DNA of 64,000 nucleotides from Branchipolynoe longqiensis (lineage: Eukaryota > Annelida > Polychaeta > Phyllodocida > Polynoidae): contig CM059186.1 in assembly GCA_030323885.1 (NCBI GenBank), forward strand, positions 19,754,998 through 19,818,997. Reading direction: 5' to 3'. A program made the translations under genes and the position numbers. The notes under the pieces were generated by a model that was not told the origin of the DNA, searched no databases, and saw nothing but the letters and a program-made list of their open reading frames with translations. Of the stretch, positions 1-10,534 are shown piece by piece (the first letter of the stretch is position 1; each line of letters opens with the position of its first letter).

Positions 1-232
1 GCAAGTTTATAGCAGCACTCTCTTGGGGAGCAAATAAAGGTCTCACACCAGCAAGAACACATCAAGACAGGCGCAAACTATTTGTCCCTGCAGTAGCTGG
101 CCGGGAGATGTTGGGAGTTCCCTTCATCACCGCCCTTAATGCTGCCATGGAAGCATGGGTTTCTGTTAGGGTTTGCTCCCTCAGCCTTTGGTTCTATCAA
201 GAACCTATACCACAAGGCAGTGGTTTATGACT
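1..232 (+). repeat. Repeat R1, coding-like fragment (copy 1)
   Basis: This segment is the inverted counterpart of 26970-27215. Conceptual translation of both copies shares short peptides such as HSLGEQI and VPAVAGREMLGVP, but in this copy the match is split over two frames with stop codons, so it is decayed. Amino-acid conservation between diverged copies suggests it once coded for protein, probably of a mobile element; I do not recognise the family. Confidence 0.6.
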
Positions 233-382
233 TTGCAAGGCAGGGGCGTCAAACTCCCTGAGGTTTTTAACAGATAGATACTGCATTACCCGCATACCCA
301 ATATAAATATATATATATGCATATTTGTATCTGTATGTATGTAAATCCTGACTGGATATAAATATGTATATCTATATATTAG

Positions 383-385
<3 letters not shown>

Positions 386-424
<39 letters not shown>
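386..424. repeat. (TA)n microsatellite
   Basis: Uninterrupted TA dinucleotides in AT-rich sequence that otherwise (233-600) shows nothing recognisable. Confidence 0.95.
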
Positions 425-427
<3 letters not shown>

Positions 428-600
428 GCGTATTGAATACCTAAATCGCATTGACGCCTCATTTTCAATGATAATTAATACCTATTACAATTGTCGATGG
501 CTTGGGATTTAGGATCTGCACTGACTAGGTACTGAGTGACAGCTGAACGTGCGTTATTAATTTATACCGGAGACAAAGCCTCTTCCTCCTCACTGCTATA

Positions 601-929
601 TTAACATTGGATAGTCCAATGAAATCATGACCGTTTCGAAATTAAAGCAATTATCCAGATTTTATCGCACATATCTAGTTTTGATACTGGTGCACTTATT
701 AAACATTTATTGCTACATATAATCGAATACTGAGTCATTTCAATAGAACCTCCTTCTACTGAAACCTATTGTGTCGGAGTTTTGATGTGCTTGCCAAAAT
801 TAGTTTGGAATATTTGCACTTCAAATAAAAATTACTTCAAACTATATTAACGTGGGTTATAACAATCAACCAAATATATTTATTTAGTAAAATGACAGAA
901 AGTCAAAACCATCCGGTTATGCAATTTAA
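601..929. mobile_element. MITE-A copy 1
   Basis: MITE-A is defined by ends of the form TTAAAGTTGCATAGTCCGAT and its reverse complement. Here the left end is degenerate (ATAGTCCAATG) and the right end reads CATCCGGTTATGCAATTTAA. It has no coding capacity. TTAA at both ends of most copies fits a piggyBac- or Kolobok-type TTAA target duplication (inference). Confidence 0.8.
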
Positions 930-964
930 CAAACCCGACATAAAAAACACAATACCAATAACAA

Positions 965-1124
965 TTAATCAAGAACAAGAACAACCCCCCTCCAATGAAA
1001 ACCATTCATGAAATGATCCTTTGCTTCCCCACAAAAAAAACAACCAACGACAATTAACAATAAAGAAAGACGAACAACAAAACCAGCATAAACCTACATA
1101 GGTTGGAGGCTAGCTGACTCTGCT
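965..1124. repeat. Direct duplicate D1, copy 1
   Basis: A-rich sequence containing GAACAACCCCCCTCCAA and later GGTTGGAGGCTAGC, repeated in the same orientation at 1848-2010. Both copies directly follow a MITE-A, so MITE plus flank was duplicated as one unit. Confidence 0.75.
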
Positions 1125-1469
1125 TAGTGGAGTTTTACGTCCTGGCAACATCTAAGGTCATATCTGGATGGGTACTGACTTGTGACAGTGTGCGCTCATG
1201 GCGACTTTATAGTGCTGCCCCACTGGGAGACCAGACCACCAGCACCATGACTTGATATCCCACTCACTGACTCAGTCACATTATCCTGACACTGAGCTAA
1301 CCAGTCATTGCCCTATCCTAACAATGCCGAGTACCTGGCTAGGTAGCAACAAGTATCAATGTTTAAATCATTGGTTTGATTTGGTCAGGATTCGAACCGG
1401 TGAGTTCGAATCCCACGATCTCCCAAAACAGGAGACGGACGCTCAACTCATTCGGCCATCCCGTCTGGT
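1125..1469 (-). mobile_element. S1 SINE, near full length
   Basis: S1 is a tRNA-derived SINE of about 350 bp: a tRNA-like head with a GGTTCGAACC-type B box, a body containing GTCGAGTCAAACCAATGACT and GGATAGGGCAAGGACTGG, and a tail ending GTTGCCAGGACGTAAAACTC followed by CAAC/CAACC repeats. On this minus-strand copy the tail is at the low coordinate and the Ser/Leu-like head (GACGGGATGGCCGAATGAGT type) at the high one. Confidence 0.85.
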
Positions 1470-1478
1470 ATATGAAAC

Positions 1479-1825
1479 TTAAATTTGCATAGTCCGATGG
1501 TTTTGAGTTTCTGACATTTTCTGAGATAAATATATTAGATTGATCGCTATAATCCACGATACTTAGTTTAAAGTAACTTTTATTTCAAATGGCTAACCTT
1601 TCAGCTATTTAAAGTGCAAGCATACACAATTAGTTTTGGCAACCATTGCCAAAACTGCGACACCATAGGCTTCTGCAGTAACAGGTTCTAATTAACTGAC
1701 TCGGTATTCCCTTCTATGTGGCGACAAATACTTAATAGGTGCACCGGTATCGAAGTTAGATATGTAGAATCAAATCTAGATAATTATTTGCGTTTTGAAA
1801 ATGTCATCGGACTATGCAGCTTTAA
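1479..1825. mobile_element. MITE-A copy 2, intact ends
   Basis: 347 bp with matching terminal inverted repeats, TTAAATTTGCATAGTCCGAT on the left and CATCGGACTATGCAGCTTTA on the right. The TTAA at each end is the likely target duplication. It abuts the head of the S1 copy on its left. Confidence 0.9.
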
Positions 1826-1847
1826 AATAAAATAAAAACTAAAAACA

Positions 1848-2010
1848 AATAAACAAGAACAACCCCCCTCCAAAGAAAACCATTCTGACAATGGTCCTTT
1901 GATCCGCCCACACAAAAAGAACAACCGCAAAAAAAAAACATTTGAAAAAAACTAATCAACAAAACCAGCACAAACCTACGCAGGTTGGAGGCTAGCCGAC
2001 TCTGCTTGGA
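1848..2010. repeat. Direct duplicate D1, copy 2
   Basis: Second copy of the A-rich segment at 965-1124, again directly downstream of a MITE-A. Confidence 0.75.
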
Positions 2011-2545
2011 GGCTACCTATCCTTCATGGCGTTCCTGAATCACGTGGTCACGACGCCGGCCCCGTGACGTGAGACGTGAGACGCGGGGCAGCCCGTGGAT
2101 CAGGGCGGGCCGCCCCGTGGCCTTTTCCGTCAGTTTCCGGAATCACTTTTCGGATCCCGCTCGACTTGCGGACCGGATGTGGTTAAATGGATTAGCTGCA
2201 AAACTGATCGGATGGTGGGCAGTTTGAGACCCCTGATCCAATAACGGATGGCCTTCTTCAGTTCCCTTTAAATCACTGCCTCCCCGGCCATGAAACGAAA
2301 AAAATGTTTTAATGTGCTTTTTTCCTAAGAAAAAATAACGAAAAAGAACAAAAAAAGGAGGGATATTTTAGTGTCTGCTTTTTAGCATGACAGAATATCT
2401 CAGGTTTTATTTTGTTTTGTTTTTAAAAGAGATTTTAACATGAATTTGATATTTTGATGTGATTTTCTTCACAAGAGCTATTATTTTCAGCATTATTCCA
2501 TGAAGAATATTTTAGTACACTCTGATTATGCTTTTCTAGCAACGT
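2011..2545. other. No gene seen; short GC-rich patch
   Basis: About 2030-2200 is GC-rich with repeated GTGAGACG; the rest is AT-rich. No open frame or repeat family was recognised. Confidence 0.5.
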
Positions 2546-2895
2546 TTGTTTGTTGTTATTTTACGTCCTAGCAACATCTCAGGTCTTATCAGGACGGGAA
2601 CCGACTTGTGACAGTGCACTTTTTTGCTTTTTGTTTGCTTGTTGTTGTTTTACGTCCTAGCAACATCTACGGTCATATCAGGATGGGTACTGACTTGTGA
2701 CAGTGTGCACTCATGGCGATTTTATAGTGCTGCCCACTCGGAAATCGGGCCGCCAGCACCATGACCCGATATCCCACTCAGTCACATTATTCTGACACTG
2801 AGCTAACCAGTTCTTTCCCTAACCTGTTAATTCCTAAGCAACAGGCTAAATATCAACAAGTATCAATCTTTAAGTCATCGGTTTGACTCGACATG
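2546..2895 (-). mobile_element. Two broken S1 copies in tandem
   Basis: 2546-2620 is an S1 tail fragment. 2638-2895 is a second minus-strand copy running from the tail to the GTTTGACTCGACATGGA part of the body, with the tRNA head missing. Confidence 0.75.
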
Positions 2896-3284
2896 GAACC
2901 TTTCTAGCAACGAAGAGATATCATTGTTTTCTATTATTAACATCCTAGAATATGTCAGCTTAGTTCTTTTCTTAAACACGAATTTTCTTTATTTTATTGT
3001 GATTTTCATTAATTCAAATATCATGTTAGTATAGATCTACTCCGAATATCCCTTATTTTAACAGCCAAGGCCGAGCATTGTCTCCTTTTATTATTAATCT
3101 AAAATAGGAAATCTTAGTGTACTTAGCTAAGCACGAATTTTATATAATCATTCGATTTCCTTTACAGAAAATATTATTTTCAGCGCCATTCACTAACCGA
3201 CAAATATTAGTGGGATATAGTTAATTAGTAATAGTATGCTTCTCTAACAACGAATGAGCACCATCATTTCATGGCGCTAATAGG

Positions 3285-3660
3285 AATCCTTTCATCGTCT
3301 GGAAAGAGCGTTCACGCTGGAATGAGCGGTTATGCTGGAATGCGTGGTCACACTGGAATGAGCAGTCATGCTGGAATGAGCGGTCATGATGGAATGAGCG
3401 GTCACGGTGGAATGAGTGGTCATGGTGGAATGAGCGGTCATGCTGGAAGTAGCGGTCACACTGGAATGAGTAGTCACGCTGGAATGAGCGGTCACACCGG
3501 AATGAGCGGTCATGCTGGAATGAGTGGTCACGCTGGAATGAGCGGTCATACTGGAATGAGCGGTCATGCTGGAAAGAGCGGTCCCGCTGGAAAGAGCAGT
3601 CACACTGGAATGAGTGGTCATGCTGGAATGAGCGGTCACACTGGAATGAGCAGTCACGCT
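3285..3660. repeat. 18-bp minisatellite, about 20 units
   Basis: Units of the form GGTCATGCTGGAATGAGC in tandem. Because 18 is a multiple of 3, all frames stay open and give long artificial proteins (MSGHAG repeats and the antisense equivalents). No signal peptide or other domain supports a gene. Confidence 0.9.
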
Positions 3661-3699
3661 CATTCGGGTTCATTGCTGGGCACGGGGGACGGCGATGCT

Positions 3700-3965
3700 G
3701 AATCACCCCCCCCCTGCCGCCGCAGCCCCCCTCGCCGGCACCTCGGATCCATATCGGGGTGGGGGGGGGGCGGATGGGCGGGAGGGAGGGGGCAGGGAGG
3801 GGGTGAGCACCAGCATGCCAGGCTCACAGCCAAACATTCCACTCAACTCCCCCCAACAAATCAAAATCCAATACCCATCTACCAATCACATCACACTCCT
3901 ATCCGCAGCCCTCCACGCTGCCCATCGAAACGTCAGTCCGCAACAGCGCCTCCGACTGACAACTA
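3700..3965. repeat. G/C tracts and hairpin-bearing repeat P (copy 1)
   Basis: Homopolymer-rich sequence, then a C-rich segment resembling 11515-11660. The strongest match is a hairpin, GTCAGTC (3932-3938) and GACTGAC (3954-3960), around a loop containing GCAACAGCG. Confidence 0.6.
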
Positions 3966-4084
3966 CTACACCACCCTCTTTTCACCCACCCACCCACACC
4001 TGCCGATTAATTGGCGAGCCAATCAAACGAAGTTATAAAACGCCTCGATTGCAATGCAGAAGCACTGAAATGTCTTCCCTATAG

Positions 4085-4166
4085 AATTGTTGATTGGTTG
4101 TTGGAGTTTTGCGTCCTAGCAACATCTAAGGTAATATCAGGACGGCTACCGACTTGTCCTCCTAGC
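4085..4166 (-). mobile_element. S1 tail fragment
   Basis: Only the 3' tail remains (GTCCTAGCAACATCTAAGGT and the following CGACTTGT). Confidence 0.75.
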
Positions 4167-4482
4167 CCATTACTTTCTCATCGAGAGAGAAAATCGAAAT
4201 TTACTTTTCTTTCCATGACCTACTTTTGGGTGCGACTTGAATAATTTGTGAAACAAGGCCACGATTGTCACACCCGTGTCTTGCACCCAGCCCACCGCTC
4301 ACCTGCTCAAATGCTCACACAGTGCAGTATCCAGGATGAAGGTATGGGGTCTCCGGATGAAGCCGTGAGCAAAGTAATTTTGGGGCAACCATGTGAGTGC
4401 CAACGGCGCTTACAAACCTAGGGGGCTTTGGGGGCATCTCCCCCCCCCCCCTCCCAAAAAACAAGACTTATGCTTTTTCTTT

Positions 4483-4770
4483 TCTTGAAGATTTATACTG
4501 CCTAGTATGAATAAGTCTGAATAGACTTATTTTCACCATTAGAGAGTTTGTCGATAGAAAGCCCGAGCCTACACTTTTACCGACCCAAGGGATTCTCAAC
4601 CTCCCACACCACATAGAAATGGTATGAGAGCAACCGGCCTTTGATGACGCTGTAAGTTATACACAGCGGTGGAAATCCAAGGTGGAGGGATGGGGAATCG
4701 AACCACCGACCTTCAGATTAGGAGTCCGACCTAGAAAAAAATCAGACACTCTCACCACTCCTCCACAGAA
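4483..4770 (-). mobile_element. S2 SINE, near full length
   Basis: S2 has a tRNA-like head with a long variable arm (Ser/Leu type; GGCGGAGTGGTTAGAGTGTC, B box GGTTCGATTCCC), a body with GCCAATTTGGATTTCCACC and GTGTGGGAGGTTAAAAATCC, and a 3' tail. This minus copy has the tail at 4487-4560 and the head at about 4690-4770. The tail is the stem-loop type (AATAAGTCTGAATAGACTTATT). Confidence 0.85.
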
Positions 4771-4892
4771 TAGTGCATATTGCTGATAGTTAGATACACA
4801 TTTCACTCATGTTATTTCTGAATTTAAAAAAGAGAATTTAGGGAGGGGGAGGGTTGGCTGGGAGACCTGGAACCACCTCCCCCCATTAAATG

Positions 4893-5000
4893 CGCCTAGG
4901 TGGTGGAATGATTAACACACTGTCCCAGAATGCAAAGAGATGTGGGTTCGAGTCCCGCTCTAGGCGCAATATTTCCCATTTTCATCACCCCCCCCCACAC
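4893..5000 (+). mobile_element. S3 tRNA-Gln-like sequence
   Basis: GCCTAGGTGGTGGAATGATT opens a tRNA-like fold: acceptor GCCTAGG pairs with the 3' TCTAGGC, and a GGGTTCGAGTCCC T arm follows. The D-arm resembles eukaryotic tRNA-Gln. The anticodon arm does not fold, and the sequence continues with ATATTTCCCATTTTCATCAC as in the other copies, so this is a repeat, not a functional tRNA. Confidence 0.75.
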
Positions 5001-5007
5001 ACACACA

Positions 5008-5155
5008 CAACACTAGTAATGTCGAGCATCAGGCTATGTAGCGACAAGTATCAATTTTCTAAGTCATTGCTCTGACTCGGCCAGGATTCGAACTCCAGAC
5101 CTTCCACATGGGAAGCCTATTATGCTCTAACCGATTCAGCCAACGCGTCCGGTCT
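5008..5155 (-). mobile_element. S1 5' fragment with second head type
   Basis: Carries the S1 body up to GACTCGGCCAGGATTCGAAC, joined to a head of the type seen at 56480-56585 (GACCTTCCACATGGGAAGCC), distinct from the usual S1 head. Confidence 0.75.
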
Positions 5156-5352
5156 TGTAGTCATGTTGTTTATATGTGCTTCTTCCATTTTTACTGTTAT
5201 CCAATTATTGATAAATTAAGTCAAACTAGTTAAACTGAGATTACCTTTCTTGCATTAACTTGTTACGATGATGCTGTCTTGATTTCTGACTGGTCTCATT
5301 GCTACTGCTTTCCAATTAATTGTGATGTGTGTTCTTGTACCTATTAATGGGG

Positions 5353-5643
5353 AGCGGGACCTAGCTCAGGCAGTAGAGTGTCCACCTGTGAAGGTGTAGG
5401 TCATCCTATCGATCCTGCTCAGTGGACTATTTTCCATTCCAACCAGTGGTCCACGAAGGCTGCGGTATGTGCTGTGGGAAAGTGCATATAAAAGACCCCT
5501 TGGTGCTTATCGGAAAGAGTAGCCTCTGTGGCGGCAGTGGGTTTCCTCCAAAGAAATATGACAGAATGACCATATATTTGCCGCCCAATAGCCGTTGATG
5601 TGAAAATCAATGTGCTCTAGAGGCGTCCTTAAATGAAACAAAC
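5353..5643 (+). mobile_element. S4, mollusc-type SINE
   Basis: tRNA-like head (CTAGCTCAGGCAGTAGAGTG), body with TTCCATTCCAACCAGTGGTC and GGGAAAGTGCATATAAAAGA, and end CGTCCTTAAATGAAACAAAC. I recognise this body from memory as a SINE found in many mollusc genomes. The second copy is at 37201-37521. Confidence 0.8.
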
Positions 5644-5664
5644 TGTTGTTGGTACCTATTATCT

Positions 5665-5995
5665 CATACCGGAAGCATGTCCTCTCAGCTCAAGTGCGCA
5701 GGCTACCTGTATGGAAGGTCGAGAGTTCGAATCCTGGCCGAGTCATACCAATGACTTACTGAAATGATACTTGTCCTTCCTAGGATAGGGCAAGGGCTGG
5801 TTAGCTGAGAATGACGATAATGTGACTTATTGGGATATCCGGTCATGCTACTGTCAACCTGGTATCCCAGTGGGGTAGCACTATAAAGTCACGATGAGTG
5901 TACACTGTCACAAGTCGGTACCCATTCTGCTATGACCTTAGATGATGCCAGGATGTAAAATCCAAACAACAAAACCAACAATCCCACGTCAGCCT
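5665..5995 (+). mobile_element. S1 SINE with second head type
   Basis: Full-length plus-strand S1: head containing GGAAGGTCGAGAGTTCGAAT, standard body, and tail ending near AATCCAAACAACAAAACCAA. Confidence 0.8.
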
Positions 5996-6089
5996 GTTCC
6001 ACCGGTTAGTCACAAGTGATAATGCATATTTCTGAAGTCACTGCTTAGTCCTTCTCAGTGCCTTAGCATGTTGTTCTATTTTTCTTTCT

Positions 6090-6640
6090 TGAAGTTGTAT
6101 TGTCCGATGGTTTTGAGTTTCTGTATTTTTTCTGAGATAAAGCTGTCAGATTGATCAACATAATTCCATAGACTTCAGCGGTAACGGGTTCTATTAAATC
6201 TACTTAGTCGGCCACTCTAAATAACACCAAATACTTAATATGTGGACCAATATTTAAGTTGGATATGTAGTTCCAATCTGATGTAGACACATTTCTTGAA
6301 GATTTATACTGCCTATTATGGATAAGTCCGAATAAACTTGTTTTCACCATTAGACAGTTTGTCTATAGAAAGCCCGAGCCTACACTTTTACCGACCCAAG
6401 GGATTTTTAACCTCCCATACCACGTAGACATGGTATGACAGCAACTGGCCTTTGATAACGCTGTAAGTTATACACAGCGGTGTAAATCCAAATTGGCAGA
6501 GGTGGGGTCATGGGGAATTGAACCACTGACCTTCAGATTAGGAGTCCGACCTAGAAAAAGCCAGACACTCTAACCACTACGCCACAGAGAACACCACTTT
6601 GAATATTTGCTTTTGAAAATTTGATGCTTGTAATATGTAT
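6090..6640. mobile_element. MITE-A copy 3, split by an S2 insertion
   Basis: Starts with GAAGTTGTATTGTCCGATGG. MITE-A sequence runs to about 6290, is interrupted by an S2 SINE, and resumes at about 6598 with TTTGCTTTTGAAAATTTGAT before decaying. Confidence 0.7.
6293..6594 (-). mobile_element. S2 SINE inserted in MITE-A
   Basis: Complete minus-strand S2 with the stem-loop tail at 6293-6360 and the tRNA-like head at about 6505-6594. Confidence 0.85.
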
Positions 6641-6839
6641 CGAACTGTGCCATTAACAAAAGAAATGTGCTGTCCATTCCCCACTGTTCCTGACTCTTGT
6701 TGATTTCCGCAGCGTAAATAGAATTGAACAATATCCCACAAATATCCCTCCACATATTTTTGCTTTCCGTCCAATAAAAAGAATTGATCAATAGCCCCTT
6801 ATATATCGCTTTGAATGTCTAATATTTTCTGAGATAAAT

Positions 6840-7093
6840 GAGACTGTCTCAAAAGGTGCTAAGCAATTTGGGACAAAACTTTGTCCACTGTAACAATCAA
6901 CACACTATCTACTTATGCATTTGCTCAGGATAAACTGATTTGTTTTTTACATGGTGTTTCATAATCTCAATAGAATACATATTGATTTGAAGCAAATGTC
7001 CTTGTGTTTTCAGTGTAACCGTTTCTGTGCTGTTTTGTGTCAATCGTTACAATGGACAAAAAAATGAAGAGTTAGCACCTTTAAGACAGGCTC
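6840..7093. mobile_element. MITE-B copy 1, with AAAT target duplication
   Basis: 254 bp with inverted ends GAGACTGTCTCAAAAGGTGC and GCACCTTTAAGACAGGCTC, flanked on both sides by AAAT (6836-6839 and 7094-7097). It is non-coding. The related copy at 20374-20629 is in the opposite orientation. Confidence 0.85.
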
Positions 7094-7302
7094 AAATACA
7101 ATAGGGTGATCGTTATAACCTACCTACTTTAGCCTGAAGTACCTTGTTTCTTAAATGGCTAACTCTGGAAATATTTGAGGTGCAAGCATGCAAAATTAAC
7201 TTGTTATGTGCATGTCAAAACTCTGACTCGTCTGAGCCCATCGCCTTCAGAGGTAACAGGTTTGATTAAATAACTTAATAGGCCCATCTATATAGCAACA
7301 CA

Positions 7303-7549
7303 CCAGACGGGATCTCCGAAGGAGTTGAGTGTCCGTCTCCTGTTTTGGTAGATCGTGAGATTCGAACCCACGGGTTCGAACCCTGGTCGAGTCAAACCAA
7401 TGACTTATAAATTGATACTTGTCGCTTCCTAGGCAGGTGCCCAGCATCATTAGGATAGGGCAAGGACAGGTTGGCTCAAGATCAGGATAATGTGACTGAG
7501 TGGGATATCGGGTCATGATGCTGGCAGCCTGTTCTCCCAGTGGGGTTGC
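7303..7549 (+). mobile_element. S1 SINE, 3' truncated, inside MITE-A
   Basis: Head GACGGGATCTCCGAAGGAGT, doubled GGTTCGAACC-like B-box region, and body to CTCCCAGTGGGG. The tail is missing. Confidence 0.8.
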
Positions 7550-7655
7550 TTAATGAGTGCACCAGTATTTAATTTAAATTAGATATGTAGGTTCAAAATC
7601 GATGTAAGTGTTTTTCTTTTGAAGATTTGATTCTTTTAGCGGACTATGCAACTTA

Positions 7656-8100
7656 GAAAAATAAAACCCAGGACGATGGCGTCCGTAGAACATAGTCATC
7701 TCGCGTTGCATCCTGGTAAATGGCGTCATTTGTTTCCGGTGATATGTAAATCAACTGCCTCATATCGTTCACAAAGCAGCCATGATGGGTTTTGGTGTCA
7801 TGCATGTAAAAGAGTGTTTTCCCCCCTCTCTTATCCTTCCTGCTTACTTGCGCTAATTCAGCCTTAATGATGTAGCGCTTCCGGTGGTGTGTGGTGGCTC
7901 CCTCTATCTATGAAATCCTTCATTATGCATAATTAACTCTCAATATCCTTGGATGCCCACAGTCCTGAAAGCGAACACTAAAATAAAAGAAGGGCAACAA
8001 AAAACCCACCCATGTTGGTCGTGTGAAATTAGAGCCTTCCTTGATGGAAGTGAATGCATAATTATATTAAAAATACATTGTGCTGCACATTTTCAGCATC
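7656..8100. other. No recognised feature
   Basis: Mixed-composition sequence without a convincing open frame or repeat match. Confidence 0.4.
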
Positions 8101-8332
8101 GGCGGGATGGCCAAATGGTTCGACCGTCCGCATCCCATTTGACAGGTCATGGAATTCGAACCCTGGGTTAGTTACTCGAGCAGTTATGAGTCTAATACTT
8201 GCCGAAGCTGAGAGACATTAAGACCGACTCATGGACATCACTCTCAAAGCAGAGAGCTAAATGGAGAGCGGCAGTCAAGTAATGAAAGCAGTCTTTGTCA
8301 CATCGCGACCGACAGCATGATGATGATGATGA
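8101..8332 (+). mobile_element. S5: tRNA-like head joined to LINE R 3' end
   Basis: 8101-8203 is a tRNA-like head (GGCGGGATGGCCAAATGGTT, B box ATTCGAACCCTGG). From 8204 the sequence matches the 3' end of LINE R (GAAGCTGAGAGACATTAAGA through GACAGCATGATGATGATGAT). A SINE borrowing the 3' end of a partner LINE is the natural reading. Confidence 0.75.
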
Positions 8333-8579
8333 CTTGCCGCTAGCTAACTTAAAGATTAACTTAACTTACAAATCCTCTTTGGGCTGATCTAGGCCCTATT
8401 GGGCCTCTAATGCCAGCTCGTTTTGGGTTAAAAAAACACTATTTCCTTTTGCACACATATGGAGGGAGATGGAGCCTTGAATGTCATATGATTGTGGGTG
8501 TCCTTGTCTGACACTTGGAATTATTCAGATAGGATAGGGAATAGGTAACTGATGAATAGAAGACAGATTGTCTGTGATT

Positions 8580-8715
8580 GACTAGACGGGGTGGCCGAAT
8601 GAGTGGAGCAGTCGCTTCCCATTTTGGTAGGTAATGGGATTTGAACCCCCGATCAAGTCAAACCAATGACTTACATATTGACAGTTGTCACTACCTAGCC
8701 TAGCATTCAGCATTA
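8580..8715 (+). mobile_element. S1 5' fragment
   Basis: Head ACTAGACGGGGTGGCCGAAT and body to the GCATTCAGCATTAGG region; the rest is absent. Confidence 0.75.
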
Positions 8716-8872
8716 GGCGAGGAAAGGTGGAATGAGGAACCCCCAAATGTCCCTGCTTACTCAAGTAATGTATACACAAATGTCTTCTGATTAATCAAAT
8801 AATGTAAAAAGAAATAATAAGAAGACTTAAAAGACAATGGAGAACCCAGTATAAACTTAGTGTTTATACAAT

Positions 8873-9640
8873 TGTAGTAGTCGGCACTGACCTCTCAGGC
8901 AAGTAACCACATAGACAGGTAGGCATGGGTAGTATGGTGATATCAGGGATGCTAGGTGGTGAAATGGTTAGCACACTGGCCCGAAATGCAAAGAGATGTG
9001 GGTTCGAGTCCTGCTCTAGGCACAATATTTCCCATTTTCATCACCCCCATGACACTTGTTGCCTTGACCATGGTCCTATACATTCTAGGCGCTGTATGGT
9101 TGTTGAACCTGCCCTGTGTATATATACATTGCAAGTGCATTGCCTGTATGTATGTAATTGTAAGCATTAAAAGACTTACAATTCCAGGGGGATGAGTGTA
9201 GTAGTTGGCACTGACCTCTCAGGCAAGTAACCACATAGACAGGTAGGCGTGGGTAGTATGGTGATATCAATGAGCCTAGGTGGTGAAATCGTTAGCACGC
9301 TGGCCCGGAATGCAAAGAGATGTGGGTTCGAGTCCCGCTCTAGGCACAATATTTCCCATTTTCATCACCCCCATGACACAATTATCAACATTTTCACAAG
9401 CGTTTTTCATGACCCCCTTCCAAGTTCCACCCACAAAGTGTACAATAAAAATGTTGATATTGTAGTAGTTTGCATTGACCTCTCCGGCAAGGCGGCTCAT
9501 ATAAACAGGTTGGCCTGGATAGAGTGATTACATTCGGGAGCCTAGGTAGTGTAATACTTAGCACGCTAGCCACCCCATAGCAAGAATTGTGGGTTCGAAT
9601 ACTGCTTAATTTGACCGCCATTTTAATAAGTGTTAGAAAG
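8873..9640 (+). repeat. Tandem array of three S3-containing units
   Basis: Units start at 8873, 9198 and 9461, each with GTAGTAG(T)-TTGGCACTGACCTCTC-like sequence followed by an S3 tRNA-Gln-like element at 8949-9030, 9270-9345 and 9537-9600. Units are about 325 and 263 bp. In the second S3 the acceptor arms GCCTAGG and TCTAGGC pair over 7 positions and the T arm is GGGTTCGAGTCCC. None has a convincing anticodon arm. Confidence 0.8.
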
Positions 9641-9668
9641 TGAACTTGTAGAATTGTAGACTTGTGCC

Positions 9669-10034
9669 ATATATTGTACCAACTTGGACCTTCTATTGTA
9701 CCAACTTGCACCCTCTATTTTACCAAATTGTACCCTCTATTGCGCCAATTTGTACCATATCTTTAAACTAACTTGTACACTCCATTGTACCAACTTGGAC
9801 CCTCTATTGTGCCAATGTATACCATCTATTGTGCCAATGTGTACCCTCTATTGTGCCAATGTGTACCCTCTACTGTGCCAACTTGTCCCATATATTGTTC
9901 TAAATTGGACCCTGTATTATACCAGATTGGACCCTCTATTGCGCCAAGTTGGACCATATATTAAGCCAAACTGGATCTTTATTGTACCACATTGGAATCT
10001 CTAGTGGAGCAAATTGAACCCTCTATTTGTACCA
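9669..10034. repeat. 22-bp minisatellite, about 16 units
   Basis: Degenerate units of the form TATTGTACCAACTTGGACCC plus two bases. The overlapping open frames are by-products of the repeat. Confidence 0.9.
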
Positions 10035-10224
10035 TCAGGGAGCCTCGATCCCTAGGGCTTGATGACACTTTGTGTCATTAAGGCTCTTCATCTCCACTCC
10101 GCCTTTCGCCTCTTCCATTTGTCTCTTGTTGTTTTCAATAAGACGCGGGAGTAAAACAAGAGAGGGTGACCGTTGTGTATTGCAAAGTGAAATACTGGCC
10201 ATGCATGTGCCAGTGTTGTTGTTG

Positions 10225-10534
10225 TTGAAGATTTATACTGCCTATCATGGATAAGCCTGAATAGGCTTGTTTTCACCATTAGAAAGTTTGTCGATAGAAA
10301 GCCCGAGCCTACACTTTTACTGACCCAAGGTATTTTTAACCTCCCACACCACATAGACATGGTATGAGAGGAACTGGCCTTTGATGATGCTGTAAGTTAT
10401 ACACAGCAGTGGAAATCCAAATTGGCAGAGATGGGGGCATGGGGAATTGAACCACCGACCTTCAGATTAGGAGTCCGACCTAGAAAAAAGTCAGACACTG
10501 TAACCACTCCGCCACAGAGAACACCACATATAAC
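10225..10534 (-). mobile_element. S2 SINE, full length
   Basis: Tail at 10225-10285 (AATAGGCTTGTTTTCACC), body, and head ending at CCGCCACAGAGAACACCAC. Confidence 0.85.

Larger units (their letters stand above)
6810..7655. mobile_element. MITE-A copy 4, hosting two insertions
   Basis: Left end truncated (TAATATTTTCTGAGATAAAT). The right end, AGCGGACTATGCAACTTA, lacks the last bases of TTAA. The element is interrupted by MITE-B at 6840-7093 and an S1 SINE at 7303-7549, giving a three-element nest. Confidence 0.8.

Noticed and set aside
3271..4038. 255-residue open frame of MSGHAG repeats (and antisense frames)
   Set aside because: Produced by an 18-bp minisatellite, open in several frames on both strands, with no signal peptide, cleavage sites or codon pattern distinct from the repeat.
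9270..9345. Functional tRNA-Gln gene
   Set aside because: Acceptor and T arms pair, but the anticodon arm does not, and the sequence is a repeat unit with the same 3' extension in every copy.
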